Origin: Auanema rhodensis
Lineage: Eukaryota > Nematoda > Chromadorea > Rhabditida > Rhabditidae
Direction of reading: 5' to 3'
DNA length: 64,000 bases
Assembly (NCBI GenBank): GCA_964057225.1
Contig: CAXKVF010000088.1
Coordinates: 1 to 64,000, forward strand
The translations under genes and the position numbers were made by a program. The notes under the pieces are model-generated. The model searched no databases and had not been told where the DNA came from. It worked only from the letters and a program-made list of their open reading frames with translations. Shown in pieces: positions 55,001 through 64,000 of this stretch; the stretch's first letter is position 1, and each line of letters starts with the position of its first letter.

Positions 55001-56654
55001 ATATGGACATGGGGAATCTAATTTTGAAAACCGCATCTCTTCATCTTTCACGTGAAGCGAGTTACATACCAAGTGCACATCACGTGTACATTTAATTAGC
55101 ATAAATTAAAGTTCACGTAAATTTCAAAGTCATGGTTACCATGAACCAATATCAATAAAAATTTGTTTTTAGACTAATATGGACATGGGGAATCTAATTT
55201 TGAAAACCGCATCTCTTTATCTTTCACGTGAAGCGAGTTACATACCAAGTGCACATCACGTGTACATTTAATTCGCATAAATTAAAGTTCACGTAAATTT
55301 CAAAGTCATGGTTACCATGCACCAATATCAATAAAAATTTGTTTTTAGACTAATATGGACATGGGGAATCTAATTTTGAAAACCGCATCTCTTTATCTTT
55401 TACGTGAAGCGAGTTACATACCAAGTGCACATCACGTGTACATTTAATTAGCATAAATTAAAGTTCACGTAAATTTCAAAGTCATGGTTACCATGAACCA
55501 ATATCAATAAAAATTTGTTTTTAGACTAATATGGACATGGGGAATCTAATTTTGAAAACCGCATCTCTTTATCTTTCACGTGAAGCGAGTTACATACCAA
55601 GTGCACATCACGTGTACATTTAATTCAGCATAAATTAAAGTTCACGTAAATTTCAAAGTCATGGTTACCATGCACCAATATCAATAAAAATTTGTTTTTA
55701 GACTAATATGGACATGGGGAATCTAATTTTGAAAACCGCATCTCTTTATCTTTCACGTGAAGCGAGTTACATACCAAGTGCACATCACGTGTACATTTAA
55801 TTAGCATAAATTAAAGTTCACGTAAATTTCAAAGTCATGGTTACCATGAACCAATATCAATAAAAATTTGTTTTTAGACTAATATGGACATGGGGAATCT
55901 AATTTTGAAAACCGCATCTCTTTATCTTTCACGTGAAGCGAGTTACATACCAAGTGCACATCACGTGTACATTTAATTAGCATAAATTAAAGTTCACGTA
56001 AATTTCAAAGTCATGGTTACCATGCACCAATATCAATAAAAATTTGTTTTTAGACTAATATGGACATGGGGAATCTAATTTTGAAAACCGCATCTCTTTA
56101 TCTTTCACGTGAAGCGAGTTACATACCAAGTGCACATCACGTGTACATTTAATTAGCATAAATTAAAGTTCACGTAAATTTCAAAGTCATGGTTACCATG
56201 AACCAATATCAATAAAAATTTGTTTTTAGACTAATATGGACATGGGGAATCTAATTTTGAAAACCGCATCTCTTTATCTTTCACGTGAAGCGAGTTACAT
56301 ACCAAGTGCACATCACGTGTACATTTAATCAGCATAAATTAAAGTTCACGTAAATTTCAAAGTCATGGTTACCATGCACCAATATCAATAAAAATTTGTT
56401 TTTAGACTAATATGGACATGGGGATCTAATTTTGAAAACCGCATCTCTTTATCTTTCACGTGAAGCGAGTTACATACCAAGTGCACATCACGTGTACATT
56501 TAATTAGCATAAATTAAAGTTCACGTAAATTTCAAAGTCATGGTTACCATGAACCAATATCAATAAAAATTTGTTTTTAGACTAATATGGACATGGGGAA
56601 TCTAATTTTGAAAACCGCATCTCTTTATCTTTCACGTGAAGCGAGTTACATACC
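49087..56654 (+). repeat. Mixed A/C/G array with 2-, 3-, 4- and 6-monomer echoes
   Basis: TACGTG in place of CACGTG of box 1 occurs at 51385, 52441, 52793 and 53321 (6, 2 and 3 monomers apart). TTCTGAAAA at 52384 and 52736 and CAATACAAA near 53221 and 53749 are further paired markers. TTTTATGTG near 50473 and 51177 is a 4-monomer echo. Two rare length changes occur: an inserted C in AATTCAGC at 55626 and a lost A in GGGGATC near 56423. Otherwise monomers are exactly 176 bp. Confidence 0.82.
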
Positions 56655-58238
56655 AAGTGCACATCACGTGTACATTTAATTAGCATAAATTAAAGTTCAC
56701 GTAAATTTCAAAGTCATGGTTACCATGCACCAATATCAATAAAAATTTGTTTTTAGACTAATATGGACATGGGGAATCTAATTTTGAAAACCGCATCTCT
56801 TTATCTTTCACGTGAAGCGAGTTACATACCAAGTGCACATCACGTGTACATTTAATTAGCATAAATTAAAGTTCACGTAAATTTCAAAGTCATGGTTACC
56901 ATGCACCAATATCAATAAAAATTTGTTTTTAGACTAATATGGACATGGGGAATCTAATTTTGAAAACCGCATCTCTTTATCTTTCACGTGAAGCGAGTTA
57001 CATACCAAGTGCACATCACGTGTACATTTAATTAGCATAAATTAAAGTTCACGTAAATTTCAAAGTCATGGTTACCATGCACCAATATCAATAAAAATTT
57101 GTTTTTAGACTAATATGGACATGGGGGAATCTAATTTTGAAAACCGCATCTCTTTATCTTTCACGTGAAGCGAGTTACATACCAAGTGCACATCACGTGT
57201 ACATTTAATTAGCATAAATTAAAGTTCACGTAAATTTCAAAGTCATGGTTACCATGCACCAATATCAATAAAAATTTGTTTTTAGACTAATATGGACATG
57301 GGGAATCTAATTTTGAAAACCGCATCTCTTTATCTTTCACGTGAAGCGAGTTACATACCAAGTGCACATCACGTGTACATTTAATTAGCATAAATTAAAG
57401 TTCACGTAAATTTCAAAGTCATGGTTACCATGCACCAATATCAATAAAAATTTGTTTTTAGACTAATATGGACATGGGGAATCTAATTTTGAAAACCGCA
57501 TCTCTTTATCTTTCACGTGAAGCGAGTTACATACCAAGTGCACATCACGTGTACATTTAATTAGCATAAATTAAAGTTCACGTAAATTTCAAAGTCATGG
57601 TTACCATGCACCAATATCAATAAAAATTTGTTTTTAGACTAATATGGACATGGGGAATCTAATTTTGAAAACCGCATCTCTTTATCTTTCACGTGAAGCG
57701 AGTTACATACCAAGTGCACATCACGTGTACATTTAATTAGCATAAATTAAAGTTCACGTAAATTTCAAAGTCATGGTTACCATGCACCAATATCAATAAA
57801 AATTTGTTTTTAGACTAATATGGACATGGGGAATCTAATTTTGAAAACCGCATCTCTTTATCTTTCACGTGAAGCGAGTTACATACCAAGTGCACATCAC
57901 GTGTACATTTAATTAGCATAAATTAAAGTTCACGTAAATTTCAAAGTCATGGTTACCATGCACCAATATCAATAAAAATTTGTTTTTAGACTAATATGGA
58001 CATGGGGAATCTAATTTTGAAAACCGCATCTCTTTATCTTTCACGTGAAGCGAGTTACATACCAAGTGCACATCACGTGTACATTTAATTAGCATAAATT
58101 AAAGTTCACGTAAATTTCAAAGTCATGGTTACCATGCACCAATATCAATAAAAATTTGTTTTTAGACTAATATGGACATGGGGAATCTAATTTTGAAACC
58201 GCATCTCTTTATCTTTCACGTGAAGCGAGTTACATACC
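56655..58238 (+). repeat. Homogenised run of nine C monomers
   Basis: Nine consecutive monomers all carry CACC at 74-77 and are otherwise almost pure consensus. The only differences seen are one extra G (57124) and one missing A near the end (58197), which cancel. Elsewhere C monomers rarely occur more than three in a row. A local single-monomer expansion, rather than copying of a higher-order unit, explains this best. Confidence 0.85.
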
Positions 58239-60702
58239 AAGTGCACATCACGTGTACATTTAATTAGCATAAATTAAAGTTCACGTAAATTTCAAAGTCA
58301 TGGTTACCATGAACCAATATCAATAAAAATTTGTTTTTAGACTAATATGGACATGGGGAATCTAATTTTGAAAACCGCATCTCTTTATCTTTCACGTGAA
58401 GCGAGTTACATACCAAGTGCACATCACGTGTACATTTAATTAGCATAAATTAAAGTTCACGTAAATTTCAAAGTCATGGTTACCATGAACCAATATCAAT
58501 AAAAATTTGTTTTTAGACTAATATGGACATGGGGAATCTAATTTTGGAAACCGCATCTCTTTATCTTTCACGTGAAGCGAGTTACATACCAAGTGCACAT
58601 CACGTGTACATTTAATTAGCATAAATTAAAGTTCACGTAAATTTCAAAGTCATGGTTACCATGAAGCAATATCAATAAAAATTTGTTTTTAGACTAATAT
58701 GGACATGGGGAAACTAATTTTGAAAACCGCATCTCTTTATCTTTCACGTGAAGCGAGTTACATACCAAGTGCACATCACGTGTACATTTAATTAGCATAA
58801 ATTAAAGTTCACGTAAATTTCAAAGTCATGGTTACCATGAACCAATATCAATAAAAATTTGTTTTTAGACTAATATGGACATGGGGAATCTAATTTTGAA
58901 AACCGCATCTCTTTATCTTTCACGTGAAGCGAGTTACATACCAAGTGCACATCACGTGTACATTTAATTAGCATAAATTAAAGTTCACGTAAATTTCAAA
59001 GTCATGGTTACCATGAAGCCATATCAATAAAAATTTGTTTTTAGACTAATATGGACATGGGGAATCTAATTTTGAAAACCGCATCTCTTTTTCTTTCACG
59101 TGAAGCGAGTTACATACCAAGTGCACATCACGTGTACATTTAATTAGCATAAATTAAAGTTCACGTAAATTTCAAAGTCATGGTTACCATGAAGCAATAT
59201 CAATAAAAATTTGTTTTTAGACTAATATGGACATGGGGAATCTAATTTTGAAAACCGCATCTCTTTATCTTTCACGTGAAGCGAGTTACATACCAAGTGC
59301 ACATCACGTGTACATTTAATTAGCATAAATTAAAGTTCACGTAAATTTCAAAGTCATGGTTACCATGAAGCAATATCAATAAAAATTTGTTTTTAGACTA
59401 ATATGGACATGGGGAATCTAATTTTGAAAACCGCATCTCTTTATCTTTCACGTGAAGCGAGTTACATACCAAGTGCACATCACGTGTACATTTAATTAGC
59501 ATAAATTAAAGTTCACGTAAATTTCAAAGTCATGGTTACCATGAACCAATATCAATAAAAATTTGTTTTTAGACTAATATGGACATGGGGAATCTAATTT
59601 TGAAAACCGCATCTCTTTATCTTTCACGTGAAGCGAGTTACATACCAAGTGCACATCACGTGTACATTTAATTAGCATAAATTAAAGTTCACGTAAATTT
59701 CAAAGTCATGGTTACCATGAAGCCATATCAATAAAAATTTGTTTTTAGACTAATATGGACATGGGGAATCTAATTTTGAAAACCGCATCTCTTTATCTTT
59801 CACGTGAAGCGAGTTACATACCAAGTGCACATCACGTGTACATTTAATTAGCATAAATTAAAGTTCACGTAAATTTCAAAGTCGTGGTTACCATGAAGCA
59901 ATATCAATAAAAATTTGTTTTTAGACTAATATGGACATGGGGAATCTAATTTTGAAAACCGCATCTCTTTATCTTTCACGTGAAGCGAGTTACATACCAA
60001 GTGCACATCACGTGTACATTTAATTAGCATAAATTAAAGTTCACGTAAATTTCAAAGTCATGGTTACCATGAAGCAATATCAATAAAAATTTGTTTTTAG
60101 ACTAATATGGACATGGGGAATCTAATTTTGAAAACCGCATCTCTTTATCTTTCACGTGAAGCGAGTTACATACCAAGTGCACATCACGTGTACATTTAAT
60201 TAGCATAAATTAAAGTTCACGTAAATTTCAAAGTCATGGTTACCATGAACCAATATCAATAAAAATTTGTTTTTAGACTAATATGGACATGGGGAATCTA
60301 ATTTTGAAAACCGCATCTCTTTATCTTTCACGTGAAGCGAGTTACATACCAAGTGCACATCACGTGTACATTTAATTAGCATAAATTAAAGTTCACGTAA
60401 ATTTCAAAGTCATGGTTACCATAAAGCAATATCAATAAAAATTTGTTTTTAGACTAATATGGACATGGGGAATCTAATTTTGAAAACCGCATCTCTTTAT
60501 CTTTCACGTGAAGCGAGTTACATACCAAGTGCACATCACGTGTACATTTAATTAGCATAAATTAAAGTTCACGTAAATTTCAAAGTCATGGTTACCATGC
60601 ACCAATATCAATAAAAATTTGTTTTTAGACTAATATGGACATGGGGGATCTAATTTTGAAAACCGCATCTCTTTATCTTTCACGTGAAGCGAGTTACATA
60701 CC
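58239..60702 (+). repeat. Array with AAGCCATATC markers
   Basis: A and G monomers. AAGCCATATC occurs near 59018, 59722 and 61482 (4 and 10 monomers apart). CATAAAGC, which breaks the 15-bp palindrome, first appears near 60422. Private single changes include GGGGAAACTA near 58711, CTTTTTCTTTC near 59090 and GTCGTGG near 59883. Nothing but satellite is seen. Confidence 0.82.
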
Positions 60703-63700
60703 AATTGCACATCACGTGTAGATTTAATTAGCATAAATTAAAGTTCACGTAAATTTCAAAGTCATGGTTACCATGAACCAATATCAATAAAAATTTGTTT
60801 TTAGACTAATATGGACATGGGTAATCTAATTTTGAAAACCGCATCTCTTTATCTTTCACGTGAAGCGAGTTACATACCAAGTGCACATCACGTGTACATT
60901 TAATTAGCATAAATCAAAGTTCACGTAAATTTCAAAGTCATGGTTACCATGCACCAATATCAATAAAAATTTGTTTTTAGACTAATATGGACATGGGGGA
61001 TCTAATTTTGAAAACCGCATCTCTTTATCTTTCACGTGAAGCGAGTTACATACCAAGTGCACATCACGTGTACATTTAATTAGCATAAATTAAAGTTCAC
61101 GTAAATTTCAAAGTCATGGTTACCATGAACCAATATCAATAAAAATTTGTTTTTAGACTAATATGGACATGGGGAATCTAATTTTGGAAACCGCATCTCT
61201 TTATCTTTCACGTGAAGCGAGTTACATACCAAGTGCACATCACGTGTACATTTAATTAGCATAAATTAAAGTTCACGTAAATTTCAAAGTCATGGTTACC
61301 ATGAACCAATATCAATAAAAATTTGTTTTTAGACTAATATGGACATGGGGAATCTAATTTTGAAAACCGCATCTCTTTATCTTTCACGTGAAGCGAGTTA
61401 CATACCAAGTGCACATCACGTGTACATTTAATTAGCATAAATTAAAGTTCACGTAAATTTCAAAGTCATGGTTACCATGAAGCCATATCAATAAAAATTT
61501 GTTTTTAGACTAATATGGACATGGGGAATCTAATTTTGAAAACCGCATCTCTTTATCTTTCACGTGAAGCGAGTTACATACCAAGTGCACATCACGTGTA
61601 CATTTAATTAGCATAAATTAAAGTTCACGTAAATTTCAAAGTCATGGTTACCATAAAGCAATATCAATAAAAATTTGTTTTTAGACTAATATGGACATGG
61701 GGAATCTAATTTTGAAAACCGCATCTCTTTATCTTTCACGTGAAGCGAGTTACATACCAAGTGCACATCACGTGTACATTTAATTAGCATAAATTAAAGT
61801 TCACGTAAATTTCAAAGTCATGGTTACCATGAACCAATATCAATAAAAATTTGTTTTTAGACTAATATGGACATGGGGAATCTAATTTTGAAAACCGCAT
61901 CTCTTTATCTTTCACGTGAAGCGAGTTACATACCAAGTGCACATCACGTGTACATTTAATTAGCATAAATTAAAGTTCACGTAAATTTCAAAGTCATGGT
62001 TACCATAAAGCAATATCAATAAAAATTTGTTTTTAGACTAATATGGACATGGGGAATCTAATTTTGAAAACCGCATCTCTTTATCTTTCACGTGAAGCGA
62101 GTTACATACCAAGTGCACATCACGTGTACATTTAATTAGCATAAATTAAAGTTCACGTAAATTTCAAAGTCATGGTTACCATGCACCAATATCAATAAAA
62201 ATTTGTTTTTAGACTAATATGGACATGGGGGATCTAATTTTGAAAACCGCATCTCTTTATCTTTTACGTGAAGCGAGTTACATACCAAGTGCACATCACG
62301 TGTAGATTTAATTAGCATAAATTAAAGTTCACGTAAATTTCAAAGTCATGGTTACCATGAACCAATATCAATAAAAATTTGTTTTTAGACTAATATGGAC
62401 ATGGGTAATCTAATTTTGAAAACCGCATCTCTTTATCTTTCACGTGAAGCGAGTTACATACCAAGTGCACATCACGTGTACATTTAATTAGCATAAATCA
62501 AAGTTCACGTAAATTTCAAAGTCATGGTTACCATGCACCAATATCAATAAAAATTTGTTTTTAGACTAATATGGACATGGGGGATCTAATTTTGAAAACC
62601 GCATCTCTTTATCTTTCACGTGAAGCGAGTTACATACCAAGTGCACATCACGTGTACATTTAATTAGCATAAATTAAAGTTCACGTAAATTTCAAAGTCA
62701 TGGTTACCATGAAGCAATATCAATAAAAATTTGTTTTTAGACTAATATGGACATGGGGAATCTAATTTTGGAAACCGCATCTCTTTATCTTTCACGTGAA
62801 GCGAGTTACATACCAAGTGCACATCACGTGTACATTTAATTAGCATAAATTAAAGTTCACGTAAATTTCAAAGTCATGGTTACCATGAAGCAATATCAAT
62901 AAAAATTTGTTTTCAGACTAATATGGACATGGGGGATCTAATTTTGAAAACCGCATCTCTTTATCTTTCACGTGAAGCGAGTTACATACCAAGTGCACAT
63001 CACGTGTAGATTTAATTAGCATAAATTAAAGTTCACGTAAATTTCAAAGTCATGGTTACCATGAACCAATATCAATAAAAATTTGTTTTTAGACTAATAT
63101 GGACATGGGGAATCTAATTTTGGAAACCGCATCTCTTTATCTTTCACGTGAAGCGAGTTACATACCAAGTGCACATCACGTGTACATTTAATTAGCATAA
63201 ATTAAAGTTCACGTAAATTTCAAAGTCATGGTTACCATGAAGCAATATCAATAAAAATTTGTTTTTAGACTAATATGGACATGGGGGATCTAATTTTGAA
63301 AACCGCATCTCTTTATCTTTCACGTGAAGCGAGTTACATACCAAGTGCACATCACGTGTAGATTTAATTAGCATAAATTAAAGTTCACGTAAATTTCAAA
63401 GTCATGGTTACCATAAAGCAATATCAATAAAAATTTGTTTTTAGACTAATATGGACATGGGGAATCTAATTTTGAAAACCGCATCTCTTTATCTTTCACG
63501 TGAAGCGAGTTACATACCAAGTGCACATCACGTGTACATTTAATTAGCATAAATTAAAGTTCACGTAAATTTCAAAGTCATGGTTACCATGAACCAATAT
63601 CAATAAAAATTTGTTTCTAGACTAATATGGACATGAGTAATCTAATTTTGAAAACCGCATCTCTTTATCTTTCACGTGAAGCGAGTTACATACCAAGTGC

Positions 63701-64000
63701 ACATCACGTGTACATTTAATTAGCATAAATCAAAGTTCACGTAAATTTCAAAGTCATGGTTACCATGCACCAATATCAATAAAAATTTGTTTTTAGACTA
63801 ATATGGACATGGGGGATCTAATTTTGAAAACCGCATCTCTTTATCTTTCACGTGAAGCGAGTTACATACCAAGTGCACATCACGTGTACATTTAATTAGC
63901 ATAAATTAAAGTTCACGTAAATTTCAAAGTCATGGTTACCATGAATCAATATCAATAAAAATTTGTTTTTAGACTAATATGGACATGGGGAATCTAATTT
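60703..64000 (+). repeat. 9-monomer higher-order unit, two copies, to window end
   Basis: Markers repeat at exactly 1584 bp: GTAGATT 60721/62305, GGGTAATC 60822/62406, AAATCAAAG 60915/62499. AAATCAAAG returns at 63731, seven monomers later, with GAGTAATC near 63635. GTAGATT also occurs at 63009 and 63361. GGGGGATC and CATAAAGC are frequent here. The window ends inside a monomer, so the array continues beyond it. Confidence 0.87.

Larger units (their letters stand above)
1..64000 (+). repeat. 176-bp satellite DNA array filling the window
   Basis: About 363 head-to-tail copies of one monomer cover every base, all in the same orientation. The period is read directly: AAGTGCACAT recurs at 10021, 10197 and 10373, exactly 176 bp apart. 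From 10025 to 63875 there are 306 periods with a net shift of -6 bases. The consensus has 30 C and 26 G in 176 bases. Most copies differ from consensus at only a few sites, notably monomer positions 23, 52, 74, 76 and 87. A length close to one nucleosome plus linker, an unbroken array and layered higher-order repeats are the usual picture of centromeric or pericentromeric satellites; that role is inferred. No unique sequence, transposon or strand switch was seen. Because 176 is not a multiple of 3, any reading frame shifts phase at each monomer and soon meets a stop. The family and species are not recognised. Confidence 0.98.

Noticed and set aside
1-64000. CRISPR array
   Set aside because: There are no short repeats separated by unique spacers. 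The whole 176-bp unit repeats, with no unique sequence between copies and no cas genes.
1-64000. CENP-B box
   Set aside because: The core needs TTCG and CGGG at fixed spacing. The consensus has neither. Rare TTTCGAAAACC variants (47281, 49921) supply TTCG but not the second half.
1-64000. Transposable element, LTR or target-site duplication inside the array
   Set aside because: No interruption of the 176-bp phase, no terminal repeats and no coding sequence were seen on either strand.
1-64000. Strand inversion within the array
   Set aside because: All blocks read AAGTGCACAT to CATACC in the plus direction; no reverse-complement monomers were found.

Overview
The whole window is one tandem satellite array. 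A 176-bp, AT-rich monomer (about 32% G+C, 56 of 176 bases in the consensus) runs head to tail on a single strand from the first base to the last, about 363 copies. I see no gene, RNA gene, transposon, inversion, telomere repeat or unique sequence. A nucleosome-sized monomer in an uninterrupted array with higher-order repeats is typical of eukaryotic centromeric or pericentromeric heterochromatin. Bacteria and phages do not carry such arrays. I cannot name the species: I do not recognise the monomer, and it has no CENP-B box. Plants, insects, fish and other eukaryotes all carry satellites of this size.

Throughout, a monomer is numbered from its AAGTGCACAT (base 1); an exact consensus copy lies at 10021-10196. 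Short variant codes: A = AACC at monomer 74-77, C = CACC, G = AAGC; F = T to A at 52; L = T to A at 23; T = CACGTG to CATGTG at 13; E = CAATAAA to CAATGAA at 87; U = CACGTG to CACGTT at 16.

Layout. (1) 1-~9984: about 56 monomers full of single-base length errors, mostly in homopolymers. Mean spacing is about 178.5 bp. This looks like uncorrected long-read sequence. Under the noise it holds two copies of a 23-monomer higher-order unit (~24-4129 and ~4130-8250), then about ten monomers that reappear in clean form at 10549-12276. (2) ~9985-19876: clean array with 13/14-monomer and 21-monomer internal duplications. (3) 19877-30432: marker-rich zone with 4-, 5-, 7- and 8-monomer units. (4) 30433-37296: mostly A and C monomers, with a shortened copy of the 18.1-19 kb markers at 33777-34480. 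(5) 37297-43630: mosaic second copy of zone 3, lacking 24 internal monomers. (6) ~45-64 kb: a different subfamily mix, rich in G monomers, with 8-, 9- and 13-monomer offsets and a homogenised run of nine C monomers at 56655-58238.

From 10025 to 63875 the repeat phase is kept over 306 monomers with a net change of exactly -6 bases. The ten single-base indels I can see account for all of it.

The most interesting structure inside the monomer is a set of three CACGT boxes spaced 32 and 33 bp apart (about three helical turns each). One matches the yeast CDEI consensus RTCACRTG. They are followed by two further dyad symmetries. I found no evidence of an encoded system; the interest lies in repeat architecture, possible protein-binding phasing, and assembly quality.
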